Shown here in pieces: positions 34,746-45,885 of a stretch of 64,000 nucleotides of DNA. The notes under the pieces were generated by a model that made no database searches, was not told the DNA's origin, and was given only the letters and a program-made list of their open reading frames with translations. The number at the start of each line of letters is the position of its first letter. Position 1 is the stretch's first letter. The DNA comes from Haberlea rhodopensis (lineage: Eukaryota > Streptophyta > Magnoliopsida > Lamiales > Gesneriaceae): NCBI GenBank assembly GCA_907163345.1, contig CAJQUN010000153.1:1302001-1366000 (forward strand). The letters are read 5' to 3'. Position numbers and translations under genes: made by a program.

Positions 34746-35324
34746 CATTACCCCTCTTTAACCCTCATTCTTTATCAAACAACTCATAACCCTCATTTCG
34801 CCAAAACCACAAAATCGTTTATTGCTTGGAGGAGGAGGAGAAAATCTTACAAAAACTTGGATTGTTGGATTTCTTGGTAGAATTTGAAGCCTTGAAGGGT
34901 ATGAACCTCTCCTTGTTTGGTTTATGATGTGTTGTGTTTGAAATGGGTTTATATTAGGTATTTGAAATGGGTTTGTTTTTGGGTATATGTTGTATGTGGT
35001 TGGGTTATGATTTTTGAGGTCTTTTTTTTTTGGTTTTATGGGGTTATTATGATGTTGAGTTGTTAGGAGATTTTGGTTTGAGGTGTGTGTGGTTGGAGCT
35101 ATGGTTTCATGCTAAAAAATGGTGGAAATCGTGCGGTGTGGCGATCGATCGCTATAAATGGAGCGATCGATCGCCAACAAGCCGTAGCAAAAATGGGTAC
35201 AAGCGATCGATCTCTATATGTGGAGAGATCGAACGCCTCGAGCCAGTGAGGTCTGGCGATCGATCGCTATGTCAAAGCGATCGATCGGTAAGGCTCGTGA
35301 TCGATCGCCTTGACATAGCGATTG
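34746..35324 (+). repeat. B-like LTR middle fragment, plus orientation, with GATC cluster
   Basis: Resembles 36775-37400 of LTR B in plus orientation: C-rich leader, donor-like GAAGG/GTATGAACC near 34900, then GCGATCGATCGC copies at 35141-35323. Head-to-head with the preceding minus fragment. Confidence 0.65.
35141..35323. repeat. CGATCGATCG cluster (B-like fragment)
   Basis: About six palindromes or near-copies in 180 bp. Confidence 0.9.
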
Positions 35325-36059
35325 TAATGCCTCGATTTGTTTTATACACGTGTGATATGATTATGGTGTAATTATATCAATTGACAGTATGATAATGGGG
35401 GTTCGGGTGGAACCAAGAATGAATGAATACATGCTATTTGACAAGGAATGAAACATGGTGTATAATGAATTGAATAATAACATATCAAGCAACATGAACT
35501 AGTAGGCATTTGATTATGCATATGAAATTTAATTTGAATTGGAGTTGCATTTGAATTTGAATTTCATTTCATGTACATGTTACTTAACATGTCATTAACT
35601 CCAAATGATATGATAACAAATGATTTAGGGAACTAATGACCTTATATCAAGGTGATTTAGGGAGGAGAATCACATAGTTCTCGTTTTACACCTACTAAAA
35701 CACTACACAAGCTCCTCTCCATCTCTTTCAAGTTCTTGTTGGTTTGAGCTTGGGTTTCACTTTTAAATTGAGCTAGGAAGGTGTGTGAAGTGAAATTGTA
35801 CCATCTTGGTAAGGAATTCATGGTTTTATACTTGATTTATGTCATTGGTGTTGATGTATGTGAAGTAGAATATCAAATGCTCATGTGACGAATCATATCA
35901 TGTTTATAAGCTATTAATTGGATTCTATTATGCTAGAAACATGTTACTATGTTCCTAGAGATTGCAAGAAACATGTTGATATGGTTCAATTTGAGTTATA
36001 GGAGAAGAACCATGGAGATAACCTTGAAAATCGCTATGCTCTAAACTTTCTGGGCATCG

Positions 36060-36246
36060 GCGATCGATCGGTACTTGTATGGCGATCGATCGCCGAAGAC
36101 AGCCAAAATATAAGGCGGTGAAAATGTGTGGCGATCGATCGGTGAAATTGTAGCGATCGATCGCTATGAACAGAGCATTGTGGAGATCGATCGCGAGGAG
36201 ACAGAATGTTTTGGCGATCGATCGGTACTGGTAGCGATCGATCGGT
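36060..36246. repeat. CGATCGATCG cluster, LTR Z'
   Basis: Seven palindromes, several ending CGATCGATCGGT, between a donor-like TTG/GTAAGG (35809) and an acceptor-like GTTAG (36332). Confidence 0.9.
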
Positions 36247-36406
36247 GCTTTAGGAAAGTTGAAAAATGTTATATTTTTGTAGAATTTGATTTTAATGCCT
36301 ATGATAACATGATATATTGTTGGCATTGTTAGCATCATCTCAGGGGACGGGACAACGAGGCACTTAACCAGTGAGGCCTAATTTACCTCGTTTGCGTCGC
36401 AGTACA

Positions 36407-36425
36407 GGTACGTGTTGACGTACGG
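36407..36425 (+). promoter_or_regulatory. GTACGT-N4-ACGTAC dyad, LTR Z'
   Basis: GGTACGTGTTGACGTACGG, at the 3' end of a 75 nt acceptor-to-donor block (36333-36407). Confidence 0.7.
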
Positions 36426-37189
36426 AGTATAGATATGATGTGATGATGATGTTATGGTTTTGGTGTGATATCCCTGAAATGATTAATTCCAATTTGGTGC
36501 ATTAATTGTGATTATGTGATTAATTATGGTGGTAATTAATTATGTGTTGGAATTATTATGTGGAAATGCTTAGTCACATGTTAGAGTGACCCGGGATAGC
36601 ATTTCAGGGTGCATGTTGGGTATGTTGGGAATTATGGTTGGAAGCATGATTTATTTGCCTTGGTTAGCAATTAATTAGAAATCATGTGTTTAATTGATAT
36701 TTTGGTGCATTTGGTTTAATGCTTTGGAAAATATCATGTTGGGGTGTTTTATACACCATGAATTGTGGATTGCATTTTTAATTAACCAACCCTTATAACC
36801 CCACACCTTTACCAATTCATTCACTTTACCAAAATCAAATCCACAAACCCTTCTTCCTTCCATTTTCGAACTCAAGCTTTGGGGTGAAGAGAAACCTTTC
36901 AAAAAGCTGGATTTGTGGAGTTTATTGGGTGATTTGAGGTCCCAAGAGGTATGGATACCTCATGGTTAATTTTGTTGTGTTTTGTTTAAGTTTGGTATGA
37001 TTTTGAAGGGTGAAATGGGTTTGTGTTGGGTTGTTGTGGGTTTGGTTATATGTTGGATTTATACTTGTTTTGAAGTATATTTTGGTGGTTTATGTTGCAT
37101 TTGATGTTGTTGGTTTGTTGGGTTAAGTGTTGGTATGGATTGGAAGGTTTTTGGGAGCAAAAATGGTGAAAATCGCATGTCTGTGCGAG

Positions 37190-37402
37190 GCGATCGATCG
37201 CCTGAAAAGAGGCGACCGATCGCCAAGGGACAGTGGCATTTTTGCGGGTTAGGCGATCGATCGCCTAAAATGAGGCGAACCGATCGCCGAGAGGCAGTAG
37301 CCAAATCAAAGGAATGGCGATCGATCGCCATGTTTGAGGCGACCGATCGCCGCAGTGAAAATTTTGAGGAGACCGATCGCCTGAGGGAAGCGATCGATCG
37401 CC
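37190..37402. repeat. CGATCGATCG cluster, element B 5' LTR
   Basis: Eight sites alternating GCGATCGATCGC and GCGACCGATCGCC, the latter one transition from the palindrome. Confidence 0.9.
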
Positions 37403-37555
37403 GCCTGTGGAATTTTGGAAAATGGTTTCTTTTGTCAAATTTTTGGTATTTGGCTATTATTTGGCTTCTAATATGGGGTTGTGTGATTGTGTAGAACCAT
37501 CCCAGGTAGCAACGCAACCGAGGAACTGAAGCCAGATCAATTCCACTTTTGGAAA

Positions 37556-37576
37556 GGTACGTAGTGGACGTACGGG
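37556..37576 (+). promoter_or_regulatory. GTACGT-N5-ACGTAC dyad, element B 5' LTR
   Basis: GGTACGTAGTGGACGTACGG. It ends a 62 nt acceptor-to-donor block (37495-37556). Confidence 0.7.
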
Positions 37577-38504
37577 CACCCAACGGTACATGTATCTTAT
37601 ATACTCATTGTTTATGCATTGTGGATGCAAGTATATATGTGGTATTGCATTGTGGATGCAAATACATGTTATGCATGATGTTTATAGATGCATATGATTA
37701 TTGGTGCACATCCCATGAGACGTGGTCATCCCTTGATGATTTTAATGCTTGCCGCTATTTGTTTGGTTCCGCTAAATGTGAAGCGAGGGGTGGGAGCGCC
37801 GCATGTCACATTTGAGCGTGGTTATCATATAGGGCGAGGAAAGGGTATTTGCCGCTCAATGAGAGGCGAGGGGTGGGAGTCCCGCATGTCCATTGAAGCG
37901 AGGTTATCCTATGCCGCCTATATGTAAATAAGCGAGGGGCATTAAAATACATTGTGATGGACAGACTAGGGATTGGTGATCAGTATTTGGTATTGATGAG
38001 CTGGTATATGTCATGACATGTTTAGACCATTTAAAAATAATCTATTGATTATACTCATGAGTTATGGTACAGGGACAACTAAACGGGAAGCGTTTGAAAT
38101 GCATGGGAAAACAGGAAGTGTTTTATTATGATTATGCATTTACGCTTTATCTTCATATTGTATTGAATATGAATGATTATTATTGCTCATGTTTGGGGGT
38201 TGTCCTTGTAGGTACACGTTTGGCATGATAGAAGGGCTAGACGGGTTGAGACAGTGAGCTTGAGGATGCTTTTGTGAATTGAAGGACAGGATTATTTTTG
38301 CCTAGTGTCTACTCTAGGAGTAGTGTAAAACTAGTTGATAACATTCATTTGATGGGGAATGTAATTAATCCATGTTTGGAAGTCCTTATTTTTGGCATGT
38401 AATGCTTAAGCTCATAAACTCAACACGTTATTTCTCACTCTGATTATTTATTTAGCTCTATTATGCCTTGGTTCCGCATTTAAGGATTAGGGTCCTTACA
38501 TTAG

Positions 38505-38516
38505 TGGTATCAGAGA
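38505..38516 (+). promoter_or_regulatory. Primer-binding site of element B
   Basis: TGGTATCAGAGA, four bases after the LTR. One base differs from the usual ...GAGC of initiator Met-tRNA sites. Confidence 0.88.
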
Positions 38517-38712
38517 CAGGTTAGAGAACCCGGGAACGAGTGAAGGGTAGCCTTAGCATGATTGGCTAGGTGCTTACATTTGAAGCATGTTTATGCATGT
38601 GGTGCATATTAATGTATATCCTGTTATACTAACGTGCTTATTCTCATTCCTGTTATCTAACGGCATAACATATATATTGCTTTGGAATTGTTGTTAACAT
38701 TTGTGTTACAGC

Positions 38713-39706
38713 ATGGCTGCTAATGAGGAGGTTGGAGATGTTGGTAGTGTGAACGCAAGCGTTGGACAAGTGAACCCTCTACCTCCACATGCCGTAGGCA
38801 TGGAACCCGTAGCTCAGTTATTACTACTGGGTGAGATCAGTGTGACGCAATTTCTGTCTTACCATCCGCCCCGGTTTGAGGGGACAGAGTCCGGAGAAGA
38901 GGCTGAAGAGTGGCTGGAAAGACTTGAACAGATCTTTGTATCGGCTCCTTGTGCTGTTACAGCTTGGCTGAGGCTGGCGGAATTTCAGTTAGCTAAGAAA
39001 CCTCTAATGTGGTGGAGGAGCACGGTGATGGAGCTAAGAGCACCGGGTGCTGTGATTGATTGGACACTCTTCAGGACTAGGTTTCTGAACCGGTACTTCT
39101 CCGCAGCGGCGAGACAGACAAAGGAGGACGAGTTTACAAGTTTGAAACAGGGGAACATGACGGTGTCAGACTATGCCACGCGGTACTATTCGTTGCTGAG
39201 GTATGTTCCCCACATTGCCACCAATGGGCACGCAAAGATGAGGAACTTTATGAAGGGGTTGCGACCGGAGCTCTATGACCGGGTTATCACCAATAACCCA
39301 ACTTCTTTTGATGAGGCTCTCACAAGGGCGGAGCTTGCCGAGCTTGGAGTGGGAGCTTATCCTAGTGCTATGCCACCACCAGTACCCGCAACAGAGGCAG
39401 ACTAATGACAGCTTGAGGCCCCGAGGAGAGCCATTTAAACCCCGTGGTGCCTCTTCATCTTCGCGATTTGGTGGAAAGAAATTCTTTGGACAGAAGCAGG
39501 AGGGCAAGAAAGGCAATTGGTCCGCCAACCGAGGATCCACGCAAGGAAATAGGCCGGGAGAGCCTAGGTGCGATAATTGTGGAGGGCCACATCCTTCAAA
39601 CAAGTGTCCTGCCTGTTATATCTGTGGCAAGATGGGCCACAATCGCTCGGTATTGCCCCACCCGGGGAGGACAGTCAGAGTTTCAGAGCAACAGGCCGAG
39701 GTTTGA
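38713..39706 (+). pseudogene. gag: Element B gag, frameshifted
   Basis: Starts at ATG 38713, one base after an acceptor-like TTACAG. It encodes the Retrotrans_gag domain (FEGTESGEEAEEWLERLEQI, FRTRFLNRYFSAAARQTKED, MRNFMKGLRPELYDRV). A frameshift near 39390 ends this frame at 39405. The next frame carries the basic linker and zinc knuckles CDNCGGPHPSNKC and CYICGKMGH. A second shift near 39645 destroys the last knuckle Cys and passes into pol. In element D the same region is one open frame, which places the shifts. The product would be a truncated capsid. Confidence 0.9.
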
Positions 39707-41412
39707 TGATAGGACTGTACACCAGAGGCAGCAGTTTGGGCCTCGACCATCGGGAGGTCAGACAGTGGGACCGCCCCAGGGACAGGTGTATGCACTGACC
39801 AGAGAGCAGGCCCAGGCAGCCCCAGAGGAGGTGATCGCCGGTACGTGTCATTTATTTACGTACCCTGCTTTTATTTTGATCGATACAGGTGCCTCCCATT
39901 CTTTTGTATCGGTGGGTTTTGTGGAAAGACACCATATGCGCACGTCTTCTTTACCCACGCCTCTTTTAGTCTCGACACCCACTGGAAGAAATGTCGTTGC
40001 TGATCAGTTTATGGCAGACTGCCTCATTTATTTTGAGGGCAACAAATTGAGGTCAGACTTGATTGTGTTGGGCATGTCAGACTTCGACTGCATCTTGAGT
40101 ATTGATGTTCTGAACAGATATCAGGCAGTGGTAGATTGTCGGCAGAGGACAGTGAAGTTCAGACCTGAGTTGGGCAGTCAGTGGACCTTCTATGGCAACG
40201 GTTCTCGTGCGAAGATTCCGTTGATTTCAGCGATCAAGATGACTCAGTTGTTGGAACGTGGACACACGGGCTATCTCATCTATGCCGTGGACACGTCTGG
40301 GAAGAGTAAAGAACTAAGAGTTGAGGATGTGCCAGTGGTAGCAGAGTTTGCTGATGTATTCCCAGAAGAGATCCCAGGATTCCCACCGCCTAGGGAAGTT
40401 GAGTTTGGGATCGAGCTGTTGCCAGGGACATCCACTATCTCTCGTGCACCTTATAGGATGGCGCCGGCTGAGTTGAGAGAATTGAAAGAACAGTTGCAGG
40501 ATCTCCTTGACAAGGGATATATACGCCCGAGCGTGTCGCCATGGGGCGCACCAGTTCTCTTTGTGAAGAAGAAGGACGGCTCGATGCGGTTGCGCATCGA
40601 TTACCGGCAACTGAATAAGGCTACAGTGAAGAACAAGTATCCTCTCCCAAGGATAGATGATCTGTTTGATCAGTTGCAAGGTACCAGGGTGTATAGCAAG
40701 ATTGATTTGAGATCCGGGTATCATCAGATTCGGGTCAGAGAGGAAGATGTGCAGAAGACAGCGTTCCGGACTCGATATGGACATTATGAGTTCCTAGTGA
40801 TGCCGTTCGGCGTGACGAATGCTCCAGCGGTCTTTATGAGTCTGATGAACAGAGTGTTTCAGCCGTATCTTGATCAGTTCGTCATTGTGTTTATTGACGA
40901 CATTCTCATCTACTCCCGGAGTGGGGAAGAGCATGTGAAACACTTGAGGACAGTGCTTCAGATTCTCAGAGAGCATCAGTTGTATGCTAAGCTCAGTAAG
41001 TGTGAATTTTGGCTGAGCAGTGTACTGTTTCTGGGGCATGTCATATCGAGCAGCGGGATATCTGTAGATCCCAAGAAGATTGAGGCTGTGATGGAGTGGG
41101 CTGCCCCCACTTCTGTGCCTGAGATACGGAGTTTTCTGGGTTTGGCCGGATATTATCGATGTTTCGTCGAGGGCTTTTCGAAGATTGCCAAGCCGTTGAC
41201 GTAGTTGACTCAGAAGGGAGTACCTTTCTTTTGGTCAGAAGCTTGTGAGGAGAGCTTCCAGGAATTAAAGCACCGGTTGACGACGGCGCCAGTGTTAGTG
41301 ATCCCTACGGAGAACTCCAGATTTGTTCTGTATACCGATGCATCACTGCAGGGCCTTGGGTGTGTTCTGATGCAAGATAAGCATGTGGTAGCTTATGCAT
41401 CGAGGCAGTTGA
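39646..41412 (+). pseudogene. pol: Element B pol, first part: protease, RT, start of RNase H
   Basis: Aspartic protease with LIDTGASHSF (about 39878-39907); RT with YSKIDLRSGYHQI, FLVMPFGVTNAPA and the catalytic FIDDILIYSR (about 40890-40920); then RNase H with LYTDASLQGLGCVLMQ. A TAG at 41202-41204 replaces the Gln codon found in element D just before LTQKGVPFFW. The frame stops at 41412, where the solo LTR interrupts RNase H after YASRQL. Confidence 0.92.
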
Positions 41413-41740
41413 TGTGATGACCAGGGATTATAGGTGTTAATCCCGTAGTGTTAATAATCCCTAAAGTGGTTTTACGTGGCGATTTGGAAATTAACGGAGG
41501 TGTTGGGCCTTCTGGGTTCGTTTAATTGGGTAGTTGGGATCGTTGGATCCAGAGGTTGAGATTGTATTCACATTTCGGTGAAAAACCTAAGAGTTGGGTT
41601 TTTAATGTGTCTCGGGATCTCGGGTGCTGTGTGAGCACCGGTAGGGGGTTTTGGTGTTAGAGAGAGACTTTTGAAAACAGATGATTTTTAAGGAATCATG
41701 ATGTATTTGTGGGGCTATTAATTTTTCGGGGTATTTTTGC

Positions 41741-41748
41741 TATAAATA
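41741..41748 (+). promoter_or_regulatory. Putative TATA box of solo LTR A'
   Basis: TATAAATA in GCTATAAATACCATT, about 65 bp before the GC-rich block. The position matches the minus-strand TATATATA of element A LTRs. Confidence 0.65.
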
Positions 41749-41807
41749 CCATTTGAACCCAAAATTTCCAAAATAATTTCATTTCAGCCCTCTTCTTCCT
41801 CTCTTTT

Positions 41808-41945
41808 TCCCGTCCGCGCGATTTCCCGTCTGCCCTGCACCCCCGCCGCTTCAGGCGCTTCGCCCGCCGCCGTCCGGCCGCCGTTCGGCGCGTGCGACCC
41901 GCCGCCGGCTTCGTCTCGACGAGACGCAGCTTTCCCCTCCATCAA
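41808..41945 (+). other. CpG-dense block in the solo LTR leader
   Basis: Very GC- and CpG-rich (CCGCCGCCG, GGCGCGTGCG, CTCGACGAGACG), in contrast to the AT-rich surroundings, just downstream of the TATA box. CpG retention is unusual for a methylated plant repeat. It encodes nothing recognisable. Confidence 0.8.
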
Positions 41946-42646
41946 TTCGAAGTTTCGTCGCGTGTGGAAGTCGGATTTCGCTGGAATGCGCCGATCCCCA
42001 ATTTCTAGGGTTCTTCGATTTTTCGTCCGATTTCTTCCGATTTCGTTTGGGTAACCTTCCTAACCCCCTTTTTCATGCTTTTGTGTATTTCCCTGCTATT
42101 TTGTGTTGGATTGGTTCGAAATGTCAGCTCGATTCGTGAGGGTTGGTTCGAATTTCGGATGTGTGCATGAAATGGGTTCGAATTTGGGGGTTTTGGCAGG
42201 GTTGTGACGATTCTTGTTATGGGTCATTTATTACATGTGTAGATGTATTGTTGATGCTTAATTGAGTTCGAATTTAGGGCTTGAAATTCGAAAATTTGGG
42301 GGTTTGGCATGTGGGATGATTTTTCATGCTATGGATTGATTAATTCACATATTAGATGAATTATGGAATTATTTGGGTTCGAAATTGTGAGATTCGGGTT
42401 CGATTTTTGTAGGGAGTTCTTGAACAAATTTCGATATTGTCTCATTTATTTCCCTCCCTGCATGTACCCTGCCCCGGGTCTTTTTAGAGGTTAATTGTCG
42501 TGTGTTGACAATATTTTGAGGGATATGGGTGTGCTTGAGCATGTGTTGCATGTTCGTAAATAATTGTGAATTATTTATCGTGTTAGCACATCTTTCCTCG
42601 GGGCATGGAACTCGAGCAAGGTTTGGCTCGGACTTCGGAGATTTAA

Positions 42647-42667
42647 GGTACGTGCGACGTACGAGCA
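42647..42667 (+). promoter_or_regulatory. GTACGT-N3-ACGTAC dyad, solo LTR A'
   Basis: GGTACGTGCGACGTACGAG at the end of a 61 nt acceptor-to-donor block (42587-42647), the same length as in element A. Confidence 0.7.
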
Positions 42668-43995
42668 TTTCTATATATCAGGGCATTTGTGAATGCATAA
42701 TGAAAATTGATTTCATTGAATAATCGCGCATGAGGATTATATATATATATATATGTTGATATAGCCAATGAATGACCCAAATCTTGATATCGCCGCTTGT
42801 AGCGTGCGTAACACTAGAGTAGGATGACTCTTACATGATATATGGAGTACTGGGTTTATATGACCATTGTAGGGCATTCGAGATGCCTGAGAATGATCGC
42901 GGGATCATGTATTCATTATAAGACATTTGAGATGTCTAGGTATAATGAAGAATTTGTAAAATAAATGCTAAGCATTTGAGCTATTTGTGATTAATAGCGA
43001 GGTTGTGAAATCAGTATTAGATATTGAGATATCTATATTTGCATGTTTAATGAGTTGCAACCACTATCTGTTGATATTCGAGTATTAGGCATGCGATGAG
43101 TTAATCAATGCGTTGATTTACTGATTTTTGAGATTTGATGAGTTTGATGATTGTGAGAACAGGGACAGTACACGGAATCCCGGATGAGGATGTTGCCATC
43201 CAGGGAGTATCATTTAAATTTCATTACTATTTACTTGTGTTGTAAATTATGAAATTCATTATTGTGATTATGAGATTTTGTGTATTGGTATGCTCACCCC
43301 GTTGGGGGCTGTCTCTGTTGGGGCAGGTGAACAGGTGCATCGATGGCTGTGGAGCTGAGCTCGAGCTGTTGATTGGATGTACTCACAGGATCGTGGTACC
43401 AGGGCTTGATGGAGTACTTATATACACCCGAGCTTTATATACACATTTATGATGCTCGCATGTGAGCACGGACATTCTTGTATATGGGTTGTATATAAAG
43501 GCATGAGCCTTCCTCTCTTTCATTATATGTTGCATGCAATTGTGGTAGAATTGCTAATGATATGAGAGTCGTTAGTGTATTATGTGGGTGTTGAGACCCA
43601 TTATGTCGTCATATGTATGATGTCTTCCCTGGCTGGGAATTTACTTTGTATTACTGCTGTCTGATGAGTATTATGTTTTCCCTGGCCGGGAATTATATTA
43701 TGTGTTGTGCTTTTATTTCGGGATAGCTCTATTTATGGGGAGACTCTGCCCAAATTTTTATAAAAGTCCACAATGTGAAAAGTGGCAAAAAGAGATGGTA
43801 TTGGGCGAACTTTGTGAGTCTATTTCGTTGTTAGGCTGATGACCTTATAACATTGAGTGTTAAAGGAATTATTTTGAAATTGCCATGCAATGATAGAGTA
43901 TCATCTGAGCTTCCCGATTGGCTTTTTATTGAAAGCATGTGCCACACATAGTGGTTAATACACTAATTATGGTTTAAGGGCTTGGGGTCCTTACA

Positions 43996-45873
43996 GTTGA
44001 AGCCGCATGAGACTAGATACCCAGTCCATGACTTGGAACTGGCGGCTATCATCTTCGCCCTGAAGATTTGGAGGCATTACTTGTATGGTACTTCATTTAC
44101 CATTTACACGGATCACAAGAGCCTCAAGTTTTTATTCACTCAGGCAGAGCTGAACATGAGGCAGAGGAGGTGGATGGACCTACTCAAGGACTATGATTGC
44201 GAGATAGAGTACCATCCCGGGAAAGCCAATTTGACAGCAGACGCTTTGAGCCAAAAAGTGAGGAGTTCTGCTGAGGATGTCATCCATTTGTCGGCTATGA
44301 TGACCTCCTATTGCCATCTGGGCTATGATTTTGACATTGATGCATCACCTGTGTATGTATCGACTTTGTTAGCTGAGCCAGATATCTATGAGAACATCAG
44401 GAGAGCTCAGAGGTCAGACGATGAGGTTCAGAGATGGTTATCTTTAGTACATCTTGGTCAGCCAACGAAGTTCAGAGTGGCCGACGACGGATCTTTGAGA
44501 TTGGGTGACCGTTGGGTGGTTCCGAGTACGCCGGAGTTGCGTAGAGGGATCTTGGAGCGAGCTCATAGTAGCAGACTGAGCATCCACCCAGGCGGGAAAA
44601 AGATGTATAAAGATCTGCGTGGCCAGTTTTGGTGGAAGAGAATGAAATCTGATGTCGTCGCTTTTGTAAAGAGGTGTTTGATCTGCCAGCAGGTTAAGGC
44701 AGAGAGACAGAGACCTGGCGGCGAATTGAGAAGCTTGGAGATACCGAAGTGGAAGTGGGAACACATTTCCATGGACTTCGTGACTCATTTGCCGAGGAGT
44801 GCTTCAGGCTTTGATGCTATTTGGGTGATTGTGGATCGATTGACTAAGGTAGCTCATTTTATCCCCTATAGCATGACTTTCACCTTTTTGAGGATGGCGC
44901 AGTTATACACTCGAGATGTGGTGAGATTGCATGGGATCCCCGTTTCCATAGTGTCAGATCGAGATCCGCGATTCACATATCATTTTTGGGAAGGTCTTCA
45001 GTCAGCCTTGGGAACTGAAGTCAGATTGAGCACTGCTTATCATCCTCAGACGGATGGCCAGACCGAGTGTACTATTCAGACGCTCGAGGACATGTTGAGA
45101 GCTTGTGTTTTGGAGTTCGATGCTTCCTGGCAGGATTCAGTGCCTTTGGTAGAGTTTTCTTATAACAATAGCTACCAGGCGAGTATTCAGATGGCTCCGT
45201 TTGAAGCTCTTTATGGCAGACGGTGTAGATCACCCTTGTGTTGGGACGATTTGGACCGCAGATCGGTCGGAGGACCGGAGTTGATTCGGGAGATGGAAGA
45301 AAAGATAAAGACGATAAGGCAGAAAATGAAAGCGGCCAGGACAGACAGGCAGCTTATACAAATAAACGGCGGAGACCGTTGGAATTTCAGTTGGGAGATA
45401 AGGTCTTTTTGAAGATCTCGCCTTTCAGAGGCGTTGTGCGATTTGGGATGCGCGGGAAACTGTCTCCGAGGTATGTTGGACCGTACGAGATTTTGCAGCG
45501 CATTGGCACCTTAGCTTACCGACTGGCTTTGCCGCCTTCTTTATCTGGTATACATGATGTGTTTCATGTATCGATGCTGCGGAAGTATGAGCCGGATCCG
45601 TCGCATGTTTTACAGCCTTCCAAAGTTCAGTTAGAGTCCGATGTGTCTTATGTGGAACGGCCTGTTAGAATTCTGGATCGAGCAGACCGCAGACTTCGGA
45701 ATAAAGTGATACCTATGATCAAGGTTCAGTGGGATCGCAGGGGTGTCGAGGAGGCTACGTGGGAGACGGAGCAGCATATGGTGCAGCACTACCCGGAACT
45801 ATTCTCTGGTATGTGTTTATGTTTAGTTTCCTTTGGGGTAAGTGCATGTGATTTCGTGGACGAAATCTTATAA
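43996..45873 (+). pseudogene. pol: Element B pol, second part: RNase H end, integrase, chromodomain-like tail
   Basis: Resumes with LKPHETRYPVHDLELAAIIF and YTDHKSLKFLF of RNase H. Integrase follows: an HHCC zinc module (ERAHSSRLSIHPGGKKM, KRCLICQQVKA) and a catalytic core with MDFVTHLPR, SDRDPRF and QTDGQTEC, where the Glu is kept but the usual Arg is Cys. A one-base deletion near 45338 shifts frame. The downstream frame (from about 45340) gives the C-terminal barrel (LGDKVFLKISPFRGV) and chromodomain-like tail (KVQWDRRGVEEATWETEQHM), ending at 45873. A compatible copy in element D confirms the shift. Confidence 0.92.
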
Positions 45874-45885
45874 GTAGGGGAGTAT
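45871..45885 (+). promoter_or_regulatory. Polypurine tract of element B
   Basis: TAAGTAGGGGAGTAT immediately before the 3' LTR, after the conserved GGACGAAATC motif. Confidence 0.85.

Larger units (their letters stand above)
35325..36463 (+). repeat. LTR Z' 5' part, plus orientation, interrupted by element B
   Basis: Starts TGTAATGCCTCGATTTG, like LTR Z on the other strand. Shares the block around AGGGGACGGGACAACGAGG and the dyad at 36407-36425. Element B inserted at 36463, and the LTR resumes after 47892. Total about 1.9 kb. Confidence 0.75.
36464..38500 (+). repeat. 5' LTR of element B (2037 bp)
   Basis: Has a TTTTATACA box near 36747, a donor-like AAGAG/GTATGG at 36949, a GATC cluster, an acceptor-like GTGTAG at 37494, a dyad at 37556 and an acceptor-like CCTTGTAG at 38211. 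The ORFs within (for example 37135-37494) are reading-frame noise through the GATC palindromes. Confidence 0.93.
41413..43995 (+). mobile_element. Solo LTR A' (2583 bp) inside element B pol
   Basis: TGTGATGACC...GGTCCTTACA flanked by GTTGA on both sides (41408-41412 and 43996-44000), with no internal domain. LTR-LTR recombination therefore removed the body after insertion. Similar to the LTR of element A, including a GGGATGAT-type start, the GGAATCCCGGATGAGGATG block near 43170 and TGGGGCAG near 43322. Inserted length plus duplication (2588 bp) matches the frame change between the two pol parts. Shows TATAAATA at 41741, a GC-rich block at 41808 and a dyad at 42647, but no GATC cluster. Confidence 0.93.

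Noticed and set aside
37135..37494. ORFs rich in DRS/IDR residues around GATC clusters (also 23053, 25637, 35030, 36126, 46637)
   Set aside because: The residues come from translating CGATCGATCG palindromes; frames do not agree between sister LTRs and differ by strand.
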